NCBI GenBank assembly: GCA_029215795.1
Contig: JARDYH010000002.1
Location: 276,404,310-276,468,309, forward strand
DNA from: Anniella stebbinsi
Taxonomy: Eukaryota > Chordata > Lepidosauria > Squamata > Anniellidae
Reading direction: 5' to 3'
DNA: 64,000 nt
Position 1 is the stretch's first letter, and each line of letters starts with the position of its first letter. A program made the position numbers and the translations under genes. Below are positions 1 through 10,784 of the stretch, in pieces. The notes below the pieces were generated by a model that saw only the letters and a program-made list of their open reading frames with translations, did not search any database and was not told the DNA's origin.

Positions 1-230
1 GAGATCGTTCCACAATTGGGGGCCACTACAGAGAAGGACCTCTCCCTTGTTGCTGACCTCCAAGCTTCCCTCGGAGTAGGCACTCGGAGGAGGACCTTAG
101 ATGTTGAACGTAGTGTTCAGGTAGGTTCATGTTGGGAAAGGCGTTCCATCAGGTATTGTGGTCCCAAGCTGTGTAAGATTTTATAGGTTAAAACCAACAC
201 CTTGAATCAGGCTCAGAAACATATAGGAAG
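1..230 (-). mobile_element. LINE-like fragment, left part
   Basis: On the minus strand positions 46-1 read ERSFSVVAP, then after a one-base slip in a C run QLWND, a pattern typical of the end of CR1/L2-type ORF2. The rest resembles a dispersed squamate repeat I recognise only loosely. It is cut at 230 by the L2 insertion and probably continues at 3893. It runs off the left edge of the window. Confidence 0.35.
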
Positions 231-653
231 CAGCTTTCAATACCATCGACCATGGTATCCTTCTGGAGTGCATGGGAGAATTTGGCACAAGGTGCCATCC
301 TTTCCCTAATGATTTTTAAAACATTTATATGAAACCGCTGGGAGAGATCATCTGGAGGCATGGGGCAGGGCGCTATCAATACGCTGATAACACCCAAATA
401 TATTTCTCTATGCCTTTGATAATATCGTCAGCGAAGGATAGTGTGTCTCCTCTGAATGAATGCTTGGAGGCAGTAATGGGCTGGATGAGGAAAAACAAAC
501 TGAAGCTGAATCCAGACAAGATAGAGGTGCTTGCTGTCAAAGGCCACAACTTGGGTTTGGAGGTGTGTCAAGCAGTTCTGGACGGGGTTACACTCCCCCT
601 GAAAGAATGTGTTTGCAGCTTGGGGGTGCTCCTGGATCCGACAGCCCAGATAG
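231..653 (+). mobile_element. L2/CR1-type LINE, 5'-truncated, left half
   Basis: This part is about 90 percent alike by eye to 48738-49265 of the better L2 copy in this window, except that about 110 bp are missing near position 285. It codes for broken reverse-transcriptase pieces: ATTYHRPW-like start, MKPLGEI, a damaged YADDTQIY (reads YADNTQIY), and MGWMRKNKLKLNPDK. The element is interrupted at 653/654 by a hAT transposon and resumes at 3185. Confidence 0.85.
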
Positions 654-1282
654 TAGGGATGTGTATTGTATCGTTGAAATGTCCAATGACGATACGATAT
701 GGCCTTTAGTGGACATCCAATTAATGATAATGATACGATGGTATGATAAAAATCATCCGATAATTATCAGAATTTTATCATATTATCGGAAGGCTCTTTT
801 TCATTTGGGGCCACATGGACAGAGCTAGAAGGTGGGGTTTGCTGAGAATGACAGATTCAGTGATCAATCTTGCAGCATGGATTCCAGCAGGCTCCAATCA
901 CAATGTTGGAGGAGGGCTAAGGATATCCTCACATAAAATCCCCACACTTGGTATTCCAGCTCTGTTGGGAGTTAGGCGTTGAGGGAGAAGGGTGGATTTT
1001 GTTAGAGCTCTGTCCTGGGTCTTATAGGTACTTACTGCTGGATTGATTTTGGTAGCGAATTGTTGGAGATTCATTATAGTTTGCATCTTTCTGTTCCCTT
1101 CTGTGTCTCAGGTTCATTTGGCTGTTCGTTGCTTGTGTACTTGAGTTATAATTTATATGTTTTCTGGTTGGTTTGACTGAAGGGTTAGGTTAGCGTGAGT
1201 TGGGGTACTGTGACTGAGAGTGTTGTTGTCCCCTTCCCTGTTTAACTTTCTTCAAATACTTTTTTAAAAATTATATTTCTCC

Positions 1283-1314
<32 letters not shown>

Positions 1315-3176
1315 GCTTGCTTGCTTGATTGACTGTGGGTGTGCTGGTGTGTCCTGTAGCCTGCTACACAGGATATCACTCACTCCACAATCTGTGTGGT
1401 CAAAGCAGCACACAAAGTCACAAACTGTGGGCAAAGCATACATTGAAATTATTATAAATAATTTCAATCACTTTGCAGCAGAATGAAACATGGCTCTAAG
1501 GTGCAGCTTGGGCGAGGTGGCTCTGGGTCTAGGAGAGATGCTGTTGCTGGGGGAAGTTCTGGGGCGGCTGTCTCTCCCCCAGTGAAATCAAGTGCATGTC
1601 TTCCTTGGCGCTAGCCTGGCCTGTCAAGCTGCTTCCTGCAAGATGTATTCTTAGGCTACCCCTCTGGAATCGAACCCAGATTCCCTGTTAATAGGGATGT
1701 TGTGGAACCAGGAAACTCATTGACTTCACCTAATTCCAGTGTTGCAGCATTGGTGAGGGACTTCAGCAGCATCCCTCACACCTTGCCTTTAGTTTTTTTT
1801 GGCCACTGCTCCATCCAGTGTTTCCAGTCTGGGCTGCTTTAGTGAGGGATTGCAAAGCAAAAGCATCCCTCACACATTTTATTTCTTTTTTAAAGACACT
1901 GCTCCAGCCAATGTGCCCAGTGTGGACTGCTGTAGTGAATGACTGCAGTGTAGGCACGCATTCCAGTGACAGCGACAGATTCCTGTATTATTATTTTTCA
2001 TCACTATGTCCCTGGTTCTGTAGTGGCAGGTAACTTTCGGGGGTCTGCTCTTTATTTCAAAGTTTCAAACACCTCATGGACTCCATTAGTGAGGGACTGC
2101 AGAAGCATCCCTCACGCATTTCCTTTTTTATTTTTGAGACACTGCTCCAGCCAATATGCCCACCTCTACCCAGAATCTGACTTCATTATTTCCCTCTGCT
2201 CCATCCAATGTGCCCACCTCTACCCAGAATGTGACTTCTTTATCCTTCTGCTCCATCCAATGTGCCCACCTCTGCCTAGAACACGACTTTCCTCTCTGCT
2301 CCAGATGCAGATGGGTGAGTTTCTGGATTCCTGGGAACCAGGGACCTTGTTAACTTCACCTATTTCAGGTGTAGCTGCATTGGTAAGGGATTGCAAAAGC
2401 ATCCCTCACGCCTTGCCTTTTTTTTTTTTTTTTTTGCCACTGCTCCAGCCAATGTGTGCAGCTCTGGCATGAAGAATTGCCAACCTGCCTGCATGGGGAT
2501 GGCGGACAGACTGGGTAATTTGAAACACGATGAGGTCAAGGCGGTGTGTGAGGGTTGTTTTGATGGCATTCTCAGTTGTCAAAGCTGCATATGATATGCT
2601 TCTGCTAAGATCCTGCAGGTTGGCGTACTGCAGGGGTATCTCGTGCCCCAATGAGGCCCTGCCAGGCTACATCTGGCTGAAAAAGAACTCCCATGCTATT
2701 CCGCTACCCCCCCCCCCCAATGTCCCTTTCCTTTGTACTTAGACATGCATGGCCTAATCTTGAGATAAGCCAGCAGTTATGCTACTGCTAGGAGCCTCAT
2801 AGTTCCTCCCAGTCCATTCAGTTCAGTGGAGTGGGTCCACTGTGCCAGGCAGAGGAATTTCTTTGCAAAGCGTAATTCCTCACTGTCTGTTCAGTGCTGC
2901 TTGTGGGATCATCCAGGTTTCCTCGCTTCCGGAGTATCTCCTGCCCCAATGAGGCCCTGCCTGGGTAAGGCTGGCTCTAAAATAATGCCCATGCTATTCC
3001 CCTACCCTCAATATCCTTTTATTTGTACTTAGACATGCATGGCCTAATCACTGAGATAAGCTACTGCTAGGAGCATAGTTCCTCCTCACAGTCAGAAATT
3101 ATCGTCACCGATAATGTTTTTGGTCCAACGTTCCGATAACGATACGATACAATATTTTCAGGTGTGCACATCTCTA
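654..3176 (+). mobile_element. Non-autonomous hAT element inside L2
   Basis: Termini are TAGGGATGTG and CACATCTCTA. Flanks CCAGATAG (646-653) and CCAGTTAG (3177-3184) are an 8-bp target duplication with one mismatch, as expected for hAT. Its first 960 bp match the left part of the 7.4-kb hAT at 42994, including AATGAAACATGGCTCTAAGG at the transposase start. At about 1610 it jumps to sequence equivalent to about 47060 there, so the transposase was deleted internally. The right half contains four copies of a GTGAGGGAT...ATCCCTCAC hairpin. Long subterminal tracts of GATAACGATACGATA type lie at both ends. No functional protein is encoded. Confidence 0.88.
1283..1327. repeat. (GT)n and (TTGC)n microsatellite
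   Basis: GT units to 1308 followed by TTGC units, inside the small hAT at 654. Confidence 0.95.
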
Positions 3177-3184
3177 CCAGTTAG

Positions 3185-3892
3185 ACGCGATGGCCAAGAG
3201 TGCCTACTATCAGCTTCAGATGATATGCCAGCTGTGCCCCTTCCTAGACTTGGAAGACCTAAAGATGGTAGTGCATGCACTGGTAACTTCAAGGTTTGAC
3301 TTCTGCAATGTGCTGTAAATAGGGCTACCTTTGTGCCTAGTCCGGAAACTTCAACTAGTTCAAAATATGGCAGCCACCTAGGGGTGACCACATTACACCA
3401 ATTTTAAAATCACTTCATTGGCTGCCAATCAGTTTCCGGGCAAAGTATAATGTGTTTTTTATTGCCTTTAAAGCCCTACATGGTTTGGGTCCAGGTTACC
3501 TGCGGGATCACCTTCTCCCATATAATCTGCCCCTCACACTCAGGTCCTCTGGGAAGAATTTACTCCAATCAGCCAGAACTAGGCTGATGAGTGTTACCCA
3601 GAGGACCTTCTCTTCTGCCACTCCCAGACTGTGGAATGGCCTGCCGGAGGAGATTCGACAAATTAGCAGTCTTCATGGATTTAAGAGAATCATGAAGTCT
3701 GATGTCTTCCAGCAGGCCTACCCAGTTGAATTTGAAGATGTTTTTAATGATGTATTAGTTTTTATTTGTTTTAATATTTCATCTATTTTGTGGTCCTTGT
3801 GTTTATATTTATTGTTGTTCCCCACCTCGATCCAGAGGGAGAGGCAGGTTATAAATAAATATTATATTATATTATATTATTATTATTGCAAG
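3185..3892 (+). mobile_element. L2/CR1-type LINE, right half and 3' tail
   Basis: Continues the element interrupted at 653. It codes for remnants of the ORF2 C-terminus (FKALHGLGPGYLRDHL, RTFSSATPRLWNGLPEE) and ends with GATCCAGAGGGAGAGGC...ATAAATAAATATTAT and an ATTAT/ATT tail (about 3862-3890). The same tail is seen at 49940-49992. Frameshifts and stops are present. Confidence 0.85.
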
Positions 3893-4010
3893 TGAGCCAG
3901 AGTAGGTCTTTTATGCTCAAACCTTCTGGTCCCTGTTTTCAATCTGGCCTCTGAATTTTGCACAATCTGCAGCTTCCGAACCATCTTTAGCTTTCTGGAA
4001 AACAGGAGTT
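3893..4010 (-). mobile_element. LINE-like fragment, right part
   Basis: Probable continuation of the fragment at 1-230, split by the L2 insertion; the two pieces together resemble a squamate dispersed repeat that I recognise only from memory. Assignment is inference from position and loose resemblance. Confidence 0.3.
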
Positions 4011-6015
4011 TTGCTGGAACAGAAAATTGATTTCAAAGCAGCACCTTTGTCTGGTTACCTCACCCATTTACTTTTCTTTGATTGTTTTGTTGGAGGAGAA
4101 CGTTGTAATATATTTATGTATGAACTGACTTATTAGCAATATTTATTTACTACTTCTTCGAATAAATCATGAATCAATTTAGAAAAAGAATATAAAACTG
4201 TGCAATGGTATCATATTAGAGGTTCATTTGAAGACAGCTCATGGCTGTGTGAAAGGCAAAGTAAATGGATGCAATTTTGATGGGTCTTTTAAACATCATA
4301 ACATAAGTTATTATCCGTCTCTATTGAAGGATGATTGTTACTGGCCATGGTGTTTTTACATCATTGATCTGATATTTACTAGGGCTGTCATTTGTTTTAT
4401 CCTTTTAGTAACTGTGCAGAAACAGACGATTCTTGTTAAATATAGTATCCTCCCCCAAGCTGGTTCTTTCCAGATGTGTTGGATACAACTCCCAATGCCT
4501 AGTCAGCATGACCAGATAGGGGTTGTAGTCAAAGACATTTGGAAAGGATCGGGTTGGGGAAGGCTGAAATACATAGAGTTCTAAGATTTTTTTAAAAAGT
4601 CATTCTTCCTCAGTTTATTAATCTTCACAAGAGCATATCTAGCTGAGTTGGAGTCTAGATCCAGATTGTATATTATATCTTCTATATATTTCCTCAATTA
4701 ATTCTCAAAACCCATGTCAGACTGTTAATGAATTTTCCAATGAATTCACTGATGTTTTAGAACTATTAGCTCTTGCGCCAGTGGGCATGGTGGGTGGTGG
4801 GTGGAGAAGGGTTTTTCACTTCTCCTGTAATTGCTAGTTATTTCGTATCGTCCACCTGAAGTTTCTGAAGTCTGAGAGCCCAAAGTAAAATTGTTAAAAG
4901 TCATAAATACATTTCCATTAAGGTATTTCCATTGGAGTTCTACTGATGGAAATTCTGACCAGCAAAATATCTCAACCTATGCCAATATGAGCAGGATGTC
5001 CTAAAACCTTTGCTGGGTCTCTCTTTTCCTCTTCCTTTTCTGCGACATTTTTGATATTAGATATTGCTATGTCAATGAGGTAGTTGTGTTTTTCTTTTAT
5101 ATTTATGACTGTTATGTCTGGTCACTTGCAAAGTATTGTCTTGTCCCAGAATTGTTCTGTCCCAGCAGAGCATTGTTTGGCTTGACTTGTTTGAGTGTGT
5201 CTGGATCTCCTAGGCTCTGAAAGCAACTTTCTGGAGAGCACCTGCTGGTTACATGATCTAGGAGGCCAGGTTCTGTGAGTGCATAGTTGTCCTTGACAGG
5301 AAGGCTTGCACTTGCTAGAGTAAGGTGAACAGATGTGAAGAGGCTGCAATCCTACATTCATTTACTGGGAGTAAGCTTTATTGAAATCAACAAGAGTTAT
5401 TTCTAAAGTTTCTTTGGGCAGTTTTCTTTGGGTCCCTGATTGGGATTTCTGTTCTCTGCACACTGAGGCAGTGTAAATTCAGGATATACTTGGATAAAAG
5501 AAGGGAAAGATCCTTTAGCATTGTGATAATGGGCATCTGTTCTGGTCTTTCTTTGTATTGCTACTGAGCATGGTCATGTTTACATGGCTAATGAACCAGA
5601 GATATAATGACATATTTTAGATTAGTTTCTCACCAATAAACCAGAAGTTGAAACAACCTAAGAAGTGATAAGTGACTGCAACAAGACTTTAGCCCATTTT
5701 GTTCCATGGCTAATGTTTGCAAGGTAATTGTATTTTATATTCTTCCTACATTTTTGTTGTACTAGATTTTTCTGCATTTGTCAACTGCTTCATTTATTCA
5801 GTGGTAGCAGTATGCTGAATCTGTGAGTATGAATATGAGAAAAGTGATGGGGAAAGAGTGTTAAAAGTTAGGAAAGTTGAGACTCTGGTCATCCAGTGAA
5901 GGATTTGTAGTCAGAAAAGTTATTTGAGGGAAGGGGAGACTGTATCACACAGAGCATAACAAAAGCTTCAAGGTATAGCAAAAGCTACAAAAGTAAGAGT
6001 GAGTAAAGTTCATTT
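4011..6015. other. AT-rich stretch upstream of the lipase gene
   Basis: No gene, exon or promoter could be recognised. It contains short remnants of dispersed squamate repeats: a TTGGATACAACTCCCAATG motif at about 4475-4560 and a stretch at about 5205-5350 that recurs at 40066-40215. The upstream non-coding exon of the lipase gene could lie here or farther left. Confidence 0.4.
5205..5350. repeat. Dispersed repeat, copy A
   Basis: Shares long runs with 40066-40215, such as GGCTCTGAAAGCA, CACCTGCTGGTTACA against TACCTGCTGGTTACA, and AAGGTGAACA. The family is unknown to me; no coding capacity is claimed. Confidence 0.55.
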
Positions 6016-6270
6016 AAGATACAATGAATGTCTCACTTGTTCTTTATTTCAGTTATTTTAATATTAAGATGTTGTGTAGAACAGGTTTGTCTTAATTGTA
6101 TGCTGTGTAATTAGGCATGTGACTAAGGCCATGTTTGGGTGGGCATGCCCCCTTGGGGGCTGGACATGTTGGTGGACACACACCCTTGGGAGATGGCCAT
6201 CTTGGTGGACACGCCTCCTTGGGGCGGCCATGTTGTCCTCCATTTTGGTTTCCAAAATATGGTCAACCTA
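6016..6270. repeat. Dispersed MITE-like repeat, copy A
   Basis: Matches 41306-41549 (AATGTCTCACTTGTTCTTTATTTCAG; TTTGTCTTAATTGT; CATGTTGTCCTCC). It ends in TTGGTTTCCAAAATATGGTCAACCTA, close to the terminus of the hAT-like element ending at 36426. It holds GC-rich near-tandem GGCCATCTTGGTGGACAC units at about 6140-6240. The left boundary is unclear. Confidence 0.5.
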
Positions 6271-6775
6271 GATATGGTGGTGAGACAGCATATGTAGGTG
6301 AGACAAGGGAAGGTGAGACTATGGAGAACTTTCTTTATGTTCACTAAACATCCAGAAATCTCATGTGTGCAATCCTGAATGTGAGCATGAGCAGTAGAAT
6401 TTTTTCAAGGATTTTTTTTTCATGGAAATTGTGATTGCATCAAAAAAATGCACACTTTTATGTTTTAGAGGAAGGTGTGCTCCTTTAAAAAAATACAAAC
6501 AGAATGTGCGCATTTTTCCATACAAAATCAGCACTTTTCCTGTTCAAATGAGTTGAAAAATAGATTAAAAAACAGAGCGAGGCGAAATGAGCTTGAATCT
6601 GCATTTTAGAATATTTTGGGTAGTCTTGCAAATGGCAGGTTCTTCCGTCCATAGAAAAGTCCTCAGCATGCATTTTCCATGTTAAAGGAAAGCTGTGGGC
6701 ATGCCAGTGTTGCTTTAAACCTGCCCAAAGCAACACTGCATTCAGATTAATAATCAACTCTATTACTCTTTACAG

Positions 6776-6902
6776 GTTGAAGATGTGGAGTTTTATTACA
6801 GTAGCCTTTTTCTGCCACGGAATTTTCAGTTCAGAAGAATTCAAAACTTCAGATAAACCTGTGACTAAACGTACAGTGAATCCTGAATGCTTTTTGAATC
6901 CT
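6776..6902 (+). CDS. Lipase coding exon 1 (signal peptide)
   Basis: An acceptor (tttacag) ends at 6775, seven untranslated bases follow, and the ATG is at 6783. The exon then codes for residues 1-40 and ends in phase 0 at a strong donor (gtaagt). Residues 1-17 (MWSFITVAFFCHGIFSS) form a hydrophobic signal peptide, followed by a charged, poorly conserved stretch typical of the mature N-terminus or propeptide. The acceptor directly before the ATG implies an upstream non-coding exon, as in LIPA. This is the least conserved exon, so the start is supported by position, splice signals and total length rather than by similarity. Confidence 0.82.
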
Positions 6903-8294
6903 GTAAGTTGAAAACAGTTTTCACCATTGATTTTTGGGTAGCTGGTGCCATGAAGGCAAGCAGGTTTGATTGCTTTTTAGCAGGAATATAAATCTCAATA
7001 ATAAATCAAGATTAAATAAATAAAGTAAAGGTTGGTTCTCCGGTAGATCTTCTCTGCTGTAACGCTGCCTTATTCCCCAGGAGAAGGAACCCTGAAGGAA
7101 CCATCTAACCTTTGCTCTGGCATTATAGCATAAGTGTTCCTGGGCTTCTGGTGACCCATGATTGGTTGCCAGAAACCCAGCAGAGGGCAGGGGAGGTGTG
7201 TCTGGCAAGCCAAATGGCCCCAGAAAGCCCTCTGCATTGGGAAAAACCACCACAACCCTGAAGCAGCAAAAGTGGGGGGGGGGGGTTGCTAAATGCGGCT
7301 GCAACCCGGCACAGTGAAGGCAGAGTTGCAGCCATTGCTCTCAATATGACCTGTGAGCCCGCAGAACTATCCCAGTCTTTATTATAATTGTTCAACCCAT
7401 TGCAGTAGGCTGTGGGAGCTAGGGGATTGCACAAAATGCTTTCTGGGTAGGTTTTGAGGACAGATTAAGGAGCTAAGGTAGGTGGCAATATGCTGATTTC
7501 CCAAGAGGCAATTCCAAGTTTGTGGGACAAGGGAGAAAGGACAGAGTCTTCTGAAGCAGCAGGAAGCCTTTTTATGGCAGCAGGTATTCAGTGTTTAATA
7601 TCTCCACCCTATGTGTTAGATGTAATCATGAGTGCACTCAAGGTCAGGCATAACCCACCACATAAATGACTCTACATGTTGCAATAAAGACAGCTTCTGC
7701 TTTATGGAGAACTGCATATGCATATCATACTACCGAGATCCGTTTTTCTCCGTACAATACATTGGGTTAGTGATGCAGTACTCCCCAGACCACTATCACC
7801 TCTCTCTGGTAACAACATAATGGGTCCTTAGAATTTGAGATGGAAAGACTGGCCTATCATCCCACCTCTGTTTCCCACATATTTTAATGAATGATTGACC
7901 CTGCCATTGCCTGAAGTGTGGGGTAACAGCTTTACAAATAAATAAGCCTGCACAGGAGGAACCCACAATGCAAAGGGGAAAGTGCAAGTCCAGAGACTTG
8001 CCTGCCAACATAAAATCCTGCATTGTACACATGAAGACGCATGTGGGGCAGATTGGGAACAGTGGCAGTGTCATGGATGAAGATGCGCAAACAAATGGTG
8101 AGCCCTATTAACATTAGACCACATATGTCGTGACCCATCAAATTGAATATGGCCCATCATCTTTGACTGGTGGACCATTCTGTATGTCTTTGCCAGAAGT
8201 AACAGTTTATATTTCACCTATCAATATTTTAATAGCAGCACTGGCATTTATCATATAGATCTTTCTACCTTTGAAGCTATAAATTAAAAAATGA

Positions 8295-8325
<31 letters not shown>
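6903..8325. other. Left part of lipase intron 1
   Basis: No gene seen. It is ordinary mixed sequence with a G run at 7275-7285 and a (TG)n microsatellite at 8296-8326 that served as the L1 landing site. Confidence 0.5.

Positions 8326-8326
<1 letters not shown>
8296..8326. repeat. (TG)n microsatellite at the L1 3' junction
   Basis: Perfect TG run; a second TG run at about 14364-14380 is on the other side of the L1. Confidence 0.95.
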
Positions 8327-8329
<3 letters not shown>

Positions 8330-8462
8330 TTTGATTAATATTTTTATTAATTTTTCCAACAAACACATACACAAATAAACAATAATATAACATACAATAA
8401 CATAAAACCAATTCCCCCCTCAACTACCCCCCGTGGTCCCCCCCCCTTCCGAGACCGTCTCA

Positions 8463-10775
8463 TTATCCTTCATCCTCTTTCCAAAATTTTAATGATTCTT
8501 TTGAAGGCAATTGTCCCTTCCCCGATCTTAAAACGTAATTCAAAAGGGGCGTCCATATTTCCCCAAAATCACTCTTCCTGGACATTCCCCTCTTTATTTT
8601 CATTTTACACGTCAACATATCATTCAAAGCTAAATCCCAAATTTCTTTATACCACTCTTCTATTGTATAACTTCGTTGCCCTTTCCAATTTTTAGCAATC
8701 AGTATTCTAGCAGGTGCCAGGAGGTTGTTTACCAATTCTTTATTTATTACATCCTTATTCCTACTATCCCATATTGCTAGTAGAGCTAGCTTCGGGTTTA
8801 ATTCCAACCTACTTCCAATTATATCACTTATTTCTTTACAAACCCTTACCCAAAATTTTTGTACTTGTTCACAGCTCCACCACATATGAAAATATGTCCC
8901 AACCTCCTGACACCCCCTCCAGCAATTCTTGGGCAATTTTTTATCAATCTGGTGAAATCTAACAGGTGTTAAATACCATCTCCAAACTGTCTTATAATAA
9001 TTCTCCTTAATTCTAATCGACAATACCTTTAACATTCTTCCATTCCATATCCTCCCCCAATTATCTTCATTAATTTTCCCCCTTATATCTTCTTCCCAAA
9101 CCTCTTTTATGACCTTAAGTGAGTCCTGAAATTCTTCCTCTATTAATATTTTATATATCTCACTAGTGAGTCCTTTCTTAGCTCTAGCTTCTTCTTTATC
9201 CCACGATTGTTCAATTAAATCTTCAAATCTAGTATTGTTTCTACATTCCTTATTCTTTGTGGTCCAATCCTGTGTCCATTTTAACAGCTGCAAACACTTG
9301 AACCACGCTAGCTTTTGTCCTTTAAATAAATTTTTAATATGCTCACTATCCTTCATCTTTTCCATCCAATTCCTTAATTTAATAATATCTAGTTCTTTCA
9401 GACTCCCTTCTATCTCTGATTTTAATACACTTGGGAAGTTACCCACTACTACAACTGGGGCAAGCGGAGACTCCCCTGGTATCAACTTCCCTCTATACTT
9501 CTCCCAGATCATTAATATATTTTCCAACAATGGGTTGTCCAGTACTTTGAATTCTTTCTTTTGCATTTTAGTAAAAAATATATTTCGTAATTTATACTCC
9601 ACCTTTACTGTTTGCGATTCTAACCATTCCATGTCTTGTTCCCCTAAAATAGCATGAATAACATATCTTAACTGGTTCGCAATATAATAATTCTTAATAT
9701 TCGGAAGTCCTAGACCTCCTTTCTTTTGAGCCTTATACCATAACCCCTTATTTATCCTAGCTCTTTTATCCCCATTACAATAAGCATTAATCATATTTTG
9801 CCAACTTTTAATCTCAGCCGCTGATATTCTAATAGGTAACATTCTAAACAAAAAATTAATCTTAGGTAATATATTCATTTTAATAACCGCTATTCTACCA
9901 AACCAAGAATGTTTTAATTTTCTATATATCTGTAACTTCTCCCCTACCTCTTTTCTTAACCTTACTAAGTTAAGTTCCTCTAGTCTATTTAATTCTCTAT
10001 CTATATTAACTCCTAAATATCGTATTATATTTTTATATCCTAATCCTAAATTAGCTTTACATTTCTCCATCTCTTCCTTGTTATAATTATACAACATCAT
10101 TTCTGACTTTCCCCAATTAACTTGTAATCCTGTAATTTCCCCAAATTCTCTCAGATGTTTCTGAATCAGATCCCCGCTTTCAAGGGGATCTTCTAATGTC
10201 AGCAACGTATCATCCGCAAACATATTTACTTTAATCTTATCATTACTACCTATCCCCTTTAATCTATCATCTTCCCTAATTACATTTGCTAAAATTTCTA
10301 TAACTACTGCAAATAAAATCGGCGAAAGTGGACATCCTTGCCTAGTTCCTCGAGCTAGATTTATTTGTTGCGTTAACCCATCATTAACCATTATTTCCGC
10401 TTTATTATTTTTATACATCTGATTAATCACTCCCATAAATTTATTTCCAAACCCAAACGTTTTTATTATTATTTTTAACGCTGGCCATTCCACGCAATCA
10501 AAGGCTTTGAAAATATCCAAAGCTACTAATCCTGCTTTTAACTTTCTTCTTTTTATAATATTTATTGTATTTATAACCCTCACAATTAAATTTGGCATTT
10601 TCCTACCAATAATAAATCCACATTGATCATTTTTTATATATTTAAAAATAAATGAACCCATTCTTTTAGCCATTATTGCTGAAAATATTTTTGCATCCTG
10701 ATTTATTAAAGATATTGGTCTATAAGATGCTGGATCCGTCATATCCTTGCCTGGCTTCTGTATTAAAATAACCAT
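8463..10775 (-). CDS. L1 ORF2, C-terminal part: reverse transcriptase
   Basis: Same frame as the endonuclease part, three codons after the TAG. From its first ATG it runs 770 codons; with the upstream part it makes about 1,281 codons, the normal L1 ORF2 size. RT motifs: SYRPISLINQDAKIF, ALDIFKAFDCVEW, RGTRQGCPLSPILFA and the catalytic FADDTLL. A Cys/His motif sits near the C-terminus (CWRGCQ...TYFHMWWSC). No other stop is visible. As it stands only the part after the stop could be made, and only from an internal start. Confidence 0.92.
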   Translation of the reverse strand: MVILIQKPGKDMTDPASYRPISLINQDAKIFSAIMAKRMGSFIFKYIKNDQCGFIIGRKMPNLIVRVINTINIIKRRKLKAGLVALDIFKAFDCVEWPALKIIIKTFGFGNKFMGVINQMYKNNKAEIMVNDGLTQQINLARGTRQGCPLSPILFAVVIEILANVIREDDRLKGIGSNDKIKVNMFADDTLLTLEDPLESGDLIQKHLREFGEITGLQVNWGKSEMMLYNYNKEEMEKCKANLGLGYKNIIRYLGVNIDRELNRLEELNLVRLRKEVGEKLQIYRKLKHSWFGRIAVIKMNILPKINFLFRMLPIRISAAEIKSWQNMINAYCNGDKRARINKGLWYKAQKKGGLGLPNIKNYYIANQLRYVIHAILGEQDMEWLESQTVKVEYKLRNIFFTKMQKKEFKVLDNPLLENILMIWEKYRGKLIPGESPLAPVVVVGNFPSVLKSEIEGSLKELDIIKLRNWMEKMKDSEHIKNLFKGQKLAWFKCLQLLKWTQDWTTKNKECRNNTRFEDLIEQSWDKEEARAKKGLTSEIYKILIEEEFQDSLKVIKEVWEEDIRGKINEDNWGRIWNGRMLKVLSIRIKENYYKTVWRWYLTPVRFHQIDKKLPKNCWRGCQEVGTYFHMWWSCEQVQKFWVRVCKEISDIIGSRLELNPKLALLAIWDSRNKDVINKELVNNLLAPARILIAKNWKGQRSYTIEEWYKEIWDLALNDMLTCKMKIKRGMSRKSDFGEIWTPLLNYVLRSGKGQLPSKESLKFWKEDEG

Positions 10776-10784
10776 GGACTGATC

